Source: an uncultured Eubacteriales bacterium | GTDB taxonomy: Bacteria; Bacillota; Clostridia; Christensenellales; Aristaeellaceae | Direction: 5' to 3' | Length of the DNA stretch: 64,000 bases | Assembly (NCBI GenBank): GCA_902765735.1 | Contig: CACXBB010000007.1 | Coordinates: 1 to 64,000, forward strand | Shown: positions 17,955 to 26,021 of the stretch, piece after piece | Layout of the letters: the number at the start of each line of letters is the position of its first letter | How positions within the stretch are numbered: position 1 is the stretch's first letter | Position numbers and translations under genes: made by a program | The notes under the pieces: generated by a model | The model's input: only the letters and a program-made list of their open reading frames with translations | What the model was told of the DNA's origin: nothing | The model's database searches: none

Positions 17955-19601
17955 TTAATCCTCTTCGCGGTAGAAGCAGCATCCGCCGATGAACTCCCGG
18001 AGGATGGAGTTGACGGGGATCTCATCCTCCACGTCGGCGACCTCGATGTAATTGAGGAACTTGACCAGCCGCCGCGCGAGGGTATAGTGCGGGCTCTCGG
18101 GGGGCACGGCCTGCAGCGCGGGGTAAGCGTACTTCTTCATGATGGAGAGCTCGTAGGTCAGGGACGAATTGAACATGGCGTCGGCCTTCTCCTGGAAGGG
18201 GAAGATGTAGCGCTCCTCGCCGCGGCGCACGGAAGGCCACATGGCCATGGTCTCCTCGGGGGGCGTGCCCCGGAACTTGTAGTCCCGCACGATGCGGCGC
18301 AGCAGGCGCGCGTCGGTGGTGCGGATGCGGTTGTGATCGTCCAGGTTCAGCACCGTCAGCGGGCTGATGTACACCTTGAACTTCAGATCGTCGGGCACGG
18401 AGGCCGTCAGCCGGTCGTTCAGGCCGTGGATGCCCTCGATGATGATGGGTTGCTCCGGCGCGACGGTCAGCGGGTGGGTGGTCTCGGCGCGGCGGCCGGT
18501 CTTGAAGTCAAAGCTGGGCAGCTCCACGGTCTGGCCCGCCAGCAGCCGGTTCAAGTGATCGCCCAGCAGCTGAAGGTCCAGCGTCTCGATGCGCTCCAGG
18601 TCGATCGAACCGTCCGGCTCCCGGGGGATGTCGTCCCGGTTCAGATAGTAGTCGTCCAGCGAGACCTTCACGGGTCGCAGGCCGTGCACCCGCAGGGCGA
18701 TGAACAGGCGGTGGGAGAAGGTGGTCTTGCCCGAGGACGAGGGCCCCGCGATCAGCAGAAGCCGCGCGCCGGAGGCGATGAACTGGTCCGCGATGCGCTC
18801 GATGCGCCGCTCCTGCAGCGCCTCGTTGACGCGGATGAACTCCCGAAGCTGCCGGGAGCCGATCATGTCGTTCAGATCGGCGATGTTCTCGCAGTTCAAA
18901 ATGGCGTGCCACTCCGCCGCCTCGGAGTAGGTCTTTAATAGGTTGGGCGAGGACACGTATTTCGCTGGCCTGGTGGGGTCGGCCTCGTCGGGCAGCTGCA
19001 GGATGATGCCCTCGCCGCAGGGGAACAGGTCGAACACCCGGATCTGCCCCGTGGTCACCGCCATCTCGCCGTAGAAGTAGTCGTCCAAGCCGTCGATGCG
19101 GTACAGCGTGAAGTGGGGCACCTTGCGGTAGTTCAGTATCCGCAGACGGTCCGTCTGGCCCGTGCGGGCGAAGTAGTCCCGGGCGTCCTCCACGGACACC
19201 GTGTGCCGCTGGATGGGCAGGTCCTCGTCCACGATGGCGCGCATCTGCGCCTTGATGCGGTGCACGACCTCCGAGGTCACCGTCATGTTGGGCAGGTCGA
19301 TGTAGTAGCCGTGCACGAACGAATGCCGGATGCGCACACGCTCGTCCGGGTACAGCCGGTGCGCCGCCGTCAGGAATATGAATTGCAGCGAGCGCTCATA
19401 GATGCGCCGGCCCTCGTCGTCCGACTGGGTCAGCGTGTGGGCGAAGGCGTACTCCTCCACCCGGTCGTTCAGAGAGCAGGTGCGCCCCTGCACCGATATG
19501 CCCAGCGCGCCCGCGCCGCCGTCCGCAAGACGGGGCAGCAGGTCGCCCCAGCGCTCCTCCCCGGTGCAGCGCATCTCAATGCCGTTCAGCTTCAGGTACA
19601 C
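17955..19601 (-). CDS. Nucleoside kinase (uridine kinase-like) with TGS/ThrRS-like N-terminus
   Basis: About 548 residues. The N-terminal 200 residues resemble the TGS and editing-like part of threonyl-tRNA synthetase (RVRIRHSFVHGYYIDLPNMT, GEGIILQLPDEADP). The C-terminal half is a uridine kinase-type P-loop kinase (LLIAGPSSSGKTTFSHRL, SLDDYYLNRDDIPREPDGS, IIIEGIHGLN). This fusion is common in Clostridia, and its substrate is taken to be a nucleoside. ATG 19607 sits only 1 nt after GGAGG; the in-frame GTG at 19601 is at 7 nt and is the likelier start. The phosphoribosyltransferase gene is directly upstream, suggesting a shared salvage role. Confidence 0.88.
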   Translation of the reverse strand: MYLKLNGIEMRCTGEERWGDLLPRLADGGAGALGISVQGRTCSLNDRVEEYAFAHTLTQSDDEGRRIYERSLQFIFLTAAHRLYPDERVRIRHSFVHGYYIDLPNMTVTSEVVHRIKAQMRAIVDEDLPIQRHTVSVEDARDYFARTGQTDRLRILNYRKVPHFTLYRIDGLDDYFYGEMAVTTGQIRVFDLFPCGEGIILQLPDEADPTRPAKYVSSPNLLKTYSEAAEWHAILNCENIADLNDMIGSRQLREFIRVNEALQERRIERIADQFIASGARLLLIAGPSSSGKTTFSHRLFIALRVHGLRPVKVSLDDYYLNRDDIPREPDGSIDLERIETLDLQLLGDHLNRLLAGQTVELPSFDFKTGRRAETTHPLTVAPEQPIIIEGIHGLNDRLTASVPDDLKFKVYISPLTVLNLDDHNRIRTTDARLLRRIVRDYKFRGTPPEETMAMWPSVRRGEERYIFPFQEKADAMFNSSLTYELSIMKKYAYPALQAVPPESPHYTLARRLVKFLNYIEVADVEDEIPVNSILREFIGGCCFYREED

Positions 19602-19618
19602 GCGCATCCCTCCATTAA

Positions 19619-20179
19619 TTAAATCGGATTGCCCTCCGCGTCGAACAGCGGCAGCTTCTCCAGGAAGATCAGATCGTCGCGCTCGGCGGCCTCGCCCTCG
19701 GCGAGTATGGCCATGCGGCCCACGATCTCGCAGCCCACCTGCGCAAGCAGGCTCTCCATGGCCCGCAGGGATTCGCCGGTGGAAATCACGTCGTCCACGA
19801 TCACGACGCGCTTGCCCCTCATGTATTCGGCGTCGGCGCCGTCGAGGCAGAGGGTCTGCTTATGGTCGGTGGTGATGGAGTTGACCTCGACCGTCAGCAC
19901 GTTCTTCATGTACAGCTTGGGGGCCTTGCGGGCCAGCACGTAGCGCTCGTTGCCCTGCAGGCGGGACATCTCGCAGATCAGCGGGATGCCCTTGGACTCG
20001 GCGGTGATCATCACGTCGTGCTCGGGGATGCGATCCACCAGCGCCTTGGCGCAGGCGGTGGTCAGTTCCATGTCGCCGAAGATCACGAACGCGCCGATCA
20101 TCAGCTTGTCGTTCAGGGGGCAAAGCGGCAGGTCGCGCTTCAGCCCCGCGACGTTCATCCTGTAAAACATGTCCTTCAT
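19619..20179 (-). CDS. Adenine phosphoribosyltransferase-like enzyme
   Basis: About 186 residues, type I PRTase fold. The PRPP-binding signature VVIVDDVISTGESL is near residue 128; the flexible-loop region and an upstream VMITAESKGIPLICEMSRL match Apt/XprT-type enzymes. It probably salvages a purine base with PRPP; adenine versus xanthine cannot be settled by eye. The start at ATG 20179 (MKDMFYRM) has GAGGTG at about 9 nt; an in-frame GTG at 20191 lacks a ribosome binding site. It is followed within 20 nt by the nucleoside kinase gene. Confidence 0.85.
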   Translation of the reverse strand: MKDMFYRMNVAGLKRDLPLCPLNDKLMIGAFVIFGDMELTTACAKALVDRIPEHDVMITAESKGIPLICEMSRLQGNERYVLARKAPKLYMKNVLTVEVNSITTDHKQTLCLDGADAEYMRGKRVVIVDDVISTGESLRAMESLLAQVGCEIVGRMAILAEGEAAERDDLIFLEKLPLFDAEGNPI

Positions 20180-20250
20180 AGCGTCATACACCTCGTTTGT
20201 ATTTTACGTTAATTTTATTTTACCATCAAGCCGCCGCTTTGTCAAATCCA

Positions 20251-23200
20251 TCAGATATTCAGCTCGAACAGCGACACCTGGCTGGTCTCGGGCACCCCGT
20301 TCAGGCACCCGGCCAGTTTAAGCTGCTCGATGACGGACCGGGACACCTTGCGCCGCTCCATGTCGTCCTGGCTGATGAAGGGGCCGCCCTTGCGGGCCTC
20401 CACCAGCGCCTCGGCGGCGGCCAGGCCCACGCCGGGCAGGGCGTTGATGGGGGGCAGTATGCGCCCGTCGTCGTCGATCTGGTACTCCGCCGCGGCGGAC
20501 CTGTAGATGTCGATGGGCTTGATGTGCACCCCGCGCAGGTTCATCTCGATGAGGATCTCCAGGATCGTCATCTCGTCGTCCTTGGTGGCGGTGCGCTCGG
20601 ACTTGTCCAGCGCCTTGATGTCCTCGATCATGCCGCGAAGCTGGTCCACGTCCCCGGTGGTCATTCGGGTGGCGTCGAAGGACTCGGCGTTGCGATGCAG
20701 GTAGCAGCAGTAGTAGGCCGCCGGGTAGAACACCTTGAAGTAGGCGATGCGCAGCGCCATGACCACGTAGGCCACCGCGTGGCCTTTGGGGAACATGTAC
20801 TTGATCTTCTTGCAGGTGTCGATGTACCACTCCGGTCCGGAGGCGGCGCGCATGGCCTCCTCCATCTGGGGGGTGAGGCCCCGGCCCTTGCGCACGGACT
20901 CCATGGTCTTGAAGGCGACGGAGGCCTCCACGCCGTTTGCGATCAGGGCGTTCATGATGTCGTCGCGGGTGCAGAAGCACTCCCTCAAGGGGATGCCCTG
21001 CCGCACCAGGTCCTGGGCGTTGCCCAGCCACACGTCGGTGCCGTGGGACAGGCCCGATATGCGGATGAGCTCCTCCATGGTGGAGGGCTTCGTCTCCTTG
21101 AGCATGCCCCGCACGAACGACGTGCCGAACTCCGGCACGCCCAGCGTGCCCGTCTCCGCCACGCCCAGCTGCTCCGCCGTCAGCCCCAGCGCCTCAGGCG
21201 AGGTGAACAGCGACAGTATCTTCGAAAACACCTCCGGGTCGTGCAGCGGCACTTCCTGCGGCGCGATGCCGGTGATGTCCTGCAGCTTCCTGAGCATCGT
21301 CGGGTCGTCGTGGCCCAGCACGTCCAGCTTCACCAGCACGTCGTGCATCGAGTTGAAGTCGAAGTGCGTGGTGATGGTGGAGGTGGTCATGTCGTCGGCG
21401 GGGTGCTGGATCGGGGTGAACTGGTAAATCTCATACTGCTTCGGTAGCACCACCATGCCCGCCGGGTGCTGGCCGGTGGTGCGCTTGACGCCGGTGATGC
21501 CCCGGGCCAGGCGCTCCTTTTCGGCGTTGGTCAGGCTTAGCTCCCGCTTCTCCGCGTACTTGAGCACGTAGCCGTAGGCCGTCTTTTCCGCGATGGTGCC
21601 GATGGTGCCTGCGCGGAAGCAGTACTCCTCGCCGAACAGCTCCTGGATGTAGCGGTGGGCCCGGGGCTGGTACTCGCCGGAGAAGTTCAGGTCGATGTCG
21701 GGCACCTTGTCGCCCTTGAAGCCCAGGAACACCTCGAAGGGGATGTTGAAGCCGTCCTTGTTCATCATCGCCCCGCACTCCGGGCAGGCCTTGGGCGGCA
21801 GGTCGAGGCCGGTGGTGTAGCGGGGGTCGGGGTTGAACTCGGTGTGCCTGCACTTGGGGCAGGCGTAGTGGGGTGGCAGGGCGTTGACCTCGGTGATGCC
21901 CGAGAGAAACGCCACCAGCGACGAGCCCACCGAGCCGCGGGAGCCCACGATGTAGCCGTCCGACAGCGACTTGGCCACCAGCTTCACGGCGATCATGTAC
22001 AGCGTCGAGAAGCCGTAGCCGATGATGGCCCCCAGCTCCTTGTCGATGCGCTTTTGAACGATCTCCGGCAGCGGGTCGCCGTAGAGCGCGTGGGCCCTGT
22101 CGTTGACCAGCGTCCGAAGTTCGTTCTCCGCCTCCGGCCAGAAGGGCTGGAAGGTCTCCTTGCCCTCCGGGTGGGGGATGAATATCTTCACGTCGCCGAT
22201 ACTATCGGCAATCTTGTTCGGATTGGTCACGACCACCTCTTTGGCCTTCTCCCGGCCCAGGTAGGCGAACTCCTCCAGCATCTCGTCGGTGGTGCGGAAG
22301 TACAGCGGGGGCTGGTAGTCCGCGTCGTCGAAGCCCTTGGAGTCCAGCAGTATGGCGCGGTAGACGCTGTCGGTGGGGTTCATGAAGTGCACGTCCCCCG
22401 TGGCACACACGGGCTTGTTGAGCTTCTCGCCCAGCGCCACGATTTTGCGGTTTAAGTCCCGGAGCCCCTCGTCGTCCTTCACCGTGCCCTCGCGCTTTAA
22501 GAAGGCGTTGTTGCCGATGGGCTGTATCTCCAGGTAGTCGTAGAAGGACGCGATCTTCTCAAGCGTCTTTTCGTCCCGCCCGTCCAGCACCGCGCGAAAC
22601 AGCTCGCCCGCCTCGCAGGCCGAACCCACGATCAGCCCCTCGCGGTACTTTTCGATCAGGCTCCGGGGGATGCGCGGCGTGCGGTGGAAGTAGTTCAGAT
22701 GGCCCTCGCTGACCAGCCGGTACAGGTGGGCCATGCCCTCCTGGGTGGCAGCCAGCAGTATGATGTGCCAGCTCTGCTTGCCCGCGTCGGTGGGGAAGCA
22801 GGTGTTTAATTGGTCCAGTGTGGCGATGCCCTTCTGCTGTTTGATCTCGTTTAACACCTTGATGAGCAGAAGCGACGTCGCCCGGGCGTCGTGCACCGCG
22901 CGGTGGGCGTTTAACAGGCTGATGCCCAGCAGCTTGCACATGGACCCCAGCTTGTGGCTCTTCTGGTGGGGGTACTGATTGCGCACCAGCGCCAGGGTGT
23001 CGAGTATGGTGAAGTCGAAGGGATAGCCCGCCTGCCGGAACGCGCGGCGGAAGAAGGCCATGTCAAAGGCGGCGTTGTGCGCCACCAGCACCGCGCCCTC
23101 GCAGAACTTCGCAAACTCCGGCATGACCTCCATGAGCGTGCGCCTGTCCCTGAGCATGGCGGTGGTGATGCCGGTGATCTCCACCACCTTCGGCGGCACC

Positions 23201-24615
23201 TCCCGGCCGGGGTTGATGAGCTCGGAGAACTCCCCCACCTCCACGCCGTTCTCAATGCGCACCGCGCCGATCTCGATGATCTCGTCGGCGTGGGTGTTGA
23301 GGCCTGTGGTCTCCACGTCCAGCACCACGTAGGCACAATCGTCCAATGCCAGAGAGGGGAGTTGCCCCCCTCCCCGAGGGGGGTGGTCGTAGACCGGGGG
23401 GAGTTCTACGATCCCCGCGTCGTCGTCGATCAGGTAGCCCTCGCAGCCGGGGATCAGCTTGACGCCATTTTTCTTCGCAGCGCCGAAGGCCTCCGGGAAC
23501 GCCTGCACCACGCCGTGGTCGGTGACGGCGATGGCCCTGTGCCCCCACTTCGCGGCCTGCTTGATGAGGTCGGAGGCGGTGGCGCAGGCGTCCATGGTGG
23601 AGTAGGTGGTGTGACAGTGCAGCTCCACGCGCTTCTCGGCGGCGCGGTCCTCCCGCACGGGCTTCTGGGCGGGCTGTAAATCGTTGACCATCAGCACCAT
23701 CTCGTGCTTGAAGTCGTCGTAGCGATAGCTGCCGCGGGCCTTGACCCAGTTGCCGTCCTTCAGCGCGGCGGAAAGCGCCTCCGCCTGGGCCTGTATGCCG
23801 CCCACGGTTTCCCTGGACGACTTGCCGCCCAGGAACAGCTTGCAGTTTATGGACCCCAGGTAGTCGGTCATGGAGAAGGTGACGATCTTGGTGGTGCCGG
23901 TCTTGGTGTCCTTCATCTCAAAGGCGGACACCTCGCCCACGGCGGTGAGCCGGCCGATGTCCTCGGTGACCCGGTTCATGGGGGTGGGGGCGTCGGTGAT
24001 GGTCCGGCCCAGTATGGCGTCCGAGGACACGGCCCTTTTGCGCGCCTCCGGGGCGTCGGCGGCCACGGTCTGCGCCAGCAGCGCCTCCGCCCTCTGACGG
24101 TCCTCGGCGATGCGCTGTATGCGCTTTTCCTCGTCGCCGGTGATCTCGATGCGGGCGGTGGCGCGAATGCCGAACAGGTCGTAGAGCTTTTCGGCCAGTA
24201 TGCGGTCCACCTTCCGGGATTTCAGAAACGCCGCGCCCTCCTCGGTGGACACGCACACCGTCAGCACGCCGTTTTCCAGGCTCCAGCCCTTGCCGTCCCA
24301 GTCGATGAAGTGCATGCAGCCGGGGCTTTCGTGCCTGACCAGCGACTTCATCAGCCCCGAGGCGATGGAGATGTCCTCCGCGACCTTCTCCCGAAGCGAC
24401 GGGTACTCCAATTGCACCTTCACCTGTACCGCGGGGAAGGCGGCGGTCATCAGGCGCTCGAGGCGGGCGAACTCGGCGTCGTCGAGGATCTCGTCGCACG
24501 CAAACTTCACCCGCATCCTGCCGGTGTTCTTCGATATGCTCACCCGGGACAGCCGGAGTCGGTCGGCCAGCGCGGCGTCCTCCCGGGCGATCAGGTTTTT
24601 CCAGAGCTCGGACAT
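20251..24615 (-). CDS. polC: DNA polymerase III PolC, Gram-positive replicative polymerase
   Basis: 1454 residues. Order: N-terminal domain and OB-fold (about 220-310), PHP domain (VELHCHTTYSTMDA near 330, VTDHGVVQAF) and an intercalated DnaQ-type 3'-5' exonuclease (VVLDVETTGL near 428, HNAAFDMAFF, HDARATSL). Then come the palm (PDIDLNFSGEYQ near 972), a zinc site in CPKCRHTEF...CPECGAM, and a C-terminal helix-hairpin-helix (INALPGVGLAAAEALVEA). It is the replicative polymerase of low-GC Gram-positive lineages. The PHP-exonuclease linker encodes PPRGGGQLPS from a GC hairpin that resembles intergenic repeats. It starts 1 nt after the ispG stop; GGAGG is inside the ispG end, so the two are coupled. 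Confidence 0.97.
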   Translation of the reverse strand: MSELWKNLIAREDAALADRLRLSRVSISKNTGRMRVKFACDEILDDAEFARLERLMTAAFPAVQVKVQLEYPSLREKVAEDISIASGLMKSLVRHESPGCMHFIDWDGKGWSLENGVLTVCVSTEEGAAFLKSRKVDRILAEKLYDLFGIRATARIEITGDEEKRIQRIAEDRQRAEALLAQTVAADAPEARKRAVSSDAILGRTITDAPTPMNRVTEDIGRLTAVGEVSAFEMKDTKTGTTKIVTFSMTDYLGSINCKLFLGGKSSRETVGGIQAQAEALSAALKDGNWVKARGSYRYDDFKHEMVLMVNDLQPAQKPVREDRAAEKRVELHCHTTYSTMDACATASDLIKQAAKWGHRAIAVTDHGVVQAFPEAFGAAKKNGVKLIPGCEGYLIDDDAGIVELPPVYDHPPRGGGQLPSLALDDCAYVVLDVETTGLNTHADEIIEIGAVRIENGVEVGEFSELINPGREVPPKVVEITGITTAMLRDRRTLMEVMPEFAKFCEGAVLVAHNAAFDMAFFRRAFRQAGYPFDFTILDTLALVRNQYPHQKSHKLGSMCKLLGISLLNAHRAVHDARATSLLLIKVLNEIKQQKGIATLDQLNTCFPTDAGKQSWHIILLAATQEGMAHLYRLVSEGHLNYFHRTPRIPRSLIEKYREGLIVGSACEAGELFRAVLDGRDEKTLEKIASFYDYLEIQPIGNNAFLKREGTVKDDEGLRDLNRKIVALGEKLNKPVCATGDVHFMNPTDSVYRAILLDSKGFDDADYQPPLYFRTTDEMLEEFAYLGREKAKEVVVTNPNKIADSIGDVKIFIPHPEGKETFQPFWPEAENELRTLVNDRAHALYGDPLPEIVQKRIDKELGAIIGYGFSTLYMIAVKLVAKSLSDGYIVGSRGSVGSSLVAFLSGITEVNALPPHYACPKCRHTEFNPDPRYTTGLDLPPKACPECGAMMNKDGFNIPFEVFLGFKGDKVPDIDLNFSGEYQPRAHRYIQELFGEEYCFRAGTIGTIAEKTAYGYVLKYAEKRELSLTNAEKERLARGITGVKRTTGQHPAGMVVLPKQYEIYQFTPIQHPADDMTTSTITTHFDFNSMHDVLVKLDVLGHDDPTMLRKLQDITGIAPQEVPLHDPEVFSKILSLFTSPEALGLTAEQLGVAETGTLGVPEFGTSFVRGMLKETKPSTMEELIRISGLSHGTDVWLGNAQDLVRQGIPLRECFCTRDDIMNALIANGVEASVAFKTMESVRKGRGLTPQMEEAMRAASGPEWYIDTCKKIKYMFPKGHAVAYVVMALRIAYFKVFYPAAYYCCYLHRNAESFDATRMTTGDVDQLRGMIEDIKALDKSERTATKDDEMTILEILIEMNLRGVHIKPIDIYRSAAAEYQIDDDGRILPPINALPGVGLAAAEALVEARKGGPFISQDDMERRKVSRSVIEQLKLAGCLNGVPETSQVSLFELNI
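23365..23383. repeat. GC hairpin inside polC resembling dispersed repeats
   Basis: CCCCCC-TCCCCGA-GGGGGG. With its flanks it has the layout of the CCACCTCCCTC...GAGGGAGG repeat at 48.98 kb, but here it is read in frame in the PHP-exonuclease linker. Confidence 0.5.
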
Positions 24616-24616
24616 G

Positions 24617-25672
24617 TCATGCCTCCGTCTGCGTCATTTTGCGGACTTCGTCGATCAGCAGCGCCGCCAGGTCGCCGGACACCGGCCTCGGGGCCTGTCC
24701 GCGCACGAACAGCACGCCCTTGCCGTCCTTGCCGCCGGCCACGCCCAGGTCGGCCTCCCGGGCCTCGCCGGGGCCGTTGACCACGCAGCCCATCACCGCT
24801 ACCTTGAGGGGCGTCTTGATGTCCGCGCACTCGGCCCGCACCCGCCGGGCGATGCCCTCCACGTCGATGCCCGTGCGCCCGCAGGTGGGGCAGGAGATGA
24901 TCTCGATGCCGTCCCTTCTCAAACCGCAAGCCCGCAGGATCGACAGCCCCGCGGGGACCTCCTGCACCGGGTCGCCGGACAGGGACACGCGGATGGTGTC
25001 ACCGATGCCGTCCACCAGCAGCGCGCCGATGCCGATGGCGCTCTTCACCACGCCCACGTCGGCGGTGCCGGACTCGGTCACCCCGATGTGCTGGGGATAG
25101 CCGGTCTGTTTTGCAGCCAGGCGGCAGGCGCCGATCATCTTGTAGAGGTCGGTGGCCTTAAAGGACATCACGATGTCCTCAAAGCCCGCCCGCTCCAGCA
25201 TGCGCGCGTGGTTGAGGCCGCTCTCCACCATGCCCTCGGGGGTGACCCCGCCGTACTTTTGCAGGATATCCTTCTCGATGGAGCCGGAGTTCACGCCGAT
25301 GCGCACCGGCACGTGGTGGGCCTTCAGACAGTCCGCCACTTTGCGCACGTTGGCCTCCCCGCCGATGTTGCCGGGGTTGATGCGCACCTTGGCGATGCCG
25401 TTCTCCGCGGATCGGATGGCCAGCCGGTGGTCGAAGTGGATGTCCGCCACCAGCGGCACGGGGCTTCCGTCCACCAGCGCGCGCACGGCGTCGGCGCAGG
25501 CGTCGTCGTACACGGATACCCGCACGATGTCCGCCCCCGCCGCCGCCATGGCGCGGATCTGGGCGAGGGTGGCCGCCACGTCCCGGGTGTCGGTGTTGGT
25601 CATGGTCTGGACGGTCACCGGCGCGCCGCCGCCGATGGGGATCCCGCCTACGTTTACGCGATGGGTGGACAT
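24617..25672 (-). CDS. ispG: 4-hydroxy-3-methylbut-2-enyl diphosphate synthase IspG (GcpE)
   Basis: [4Fe-4S] enzyme of the MEP isoprenoid pathway that converts MEcPP to HMBPP. 351 residues: N-terminal TIM barrel (VQTMTNTDTRDVAATL, INPGNIGG) and C-terminal cluster domain with IISCPTCGRTGIDV and a third Cys in VMGCVVNGPGEAREAD. ATG 25672 (MSTHRVNVGG) has AAAGGAG upstream; the longer open frame runs through an intergenic repeat and is rejected. It precedes polC with a 1-nt gap. Confidence 0.96.
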   Translation of the reverse strand: MSTHRVNVGGIPIGGGAPVTVQTMTNTDTRDVAATLAQIRAMAAAGADIVRVSVYDDACADAVRALVDGSPVPLVADIHFDHRLAIRSAENGIAKVRINPGNIGGEANVRKVADCLKAHHVPVRIGVNSGSIEKDILQKYGGVTPEGMVESGLNHARMLERAGFEDIVMSFKATDLYKMIGACRLAAKQTGYPQHIGVTESGTADVGVVKSAIGIGALLVDGIGDTIRVSLSGDPVQEVPAGLSILRACGLRRDGIEIISCPTCGRTGIDVEGIARRVRAECADIKTPLKVAVMGCVVNGPGEAREADLGVAGGKDGKGVLFVRGQAPRPVSGDLAALLIDEVRKMTQTEA

Positions 25673-25712
25673 TTTTTTAGGACTCCTTTGTTCTGTGATA
25701 AGAGGGTGGAGG

Positions 25713-25956
25713 TAATGAGGAATTGGGAATGAAGGAGTGTGGTTTTGTAGGGGCGATGCCCTAATCGCCCGGATGAACAGAACCTTCGCCGTCGTAGGGG
25801 CGGCGATGCGCCGCCCGCCCCGAACGGAACCATGGATTCGCATTGGGCGGGCGCCGCATCGGCGCCCCTACGGGAGGCAGTAATCGCGGACGCCATGAAT
25901 GGCGTCCCTACGATGGGATTCGCCCCCCCAATTCCCAATTCCCCATTCCTCATTAT
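25713..25956. repeat. Composite repeat island with inverted 7-bp arrays (families B + heptamer arms)
   Basis: The left arm 25713-25734 (TAATGAGGAATTGGGAAT) is the inverse of the right arm 25929-25956 (ATTCCCAATTCCCCATTCC). Between them lie two family B palindromes (25747-25871) and the family A core motif GGACGCCAT-GA-ATGGCGTCC (about 25888-25908). The whole ispG-symporter gap is repeat DNA apart from the terminator at 25983-26008. Confidence 0.75.
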
Positions 25957-25982
25957 ACACTAAATCTCCCCGCGTTGCAATC

Positions 25983-26008
25983 AAAAGCCCCGGGCATCCG
26001 CCCGGGGC
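25983..26008 (-). terminator. Terminator of the alanine symporter gene
   Basis: AAAAGCCCCGGGC-ATCC-GCCCGGGGC on +. Read on the minus strand the stem is followed by TTTTGATT. It lies 14 nt beyond the symporter stop. Confidence 0.85.
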
Positions 26009-26021
26009 GCTTGCGCGGCGA

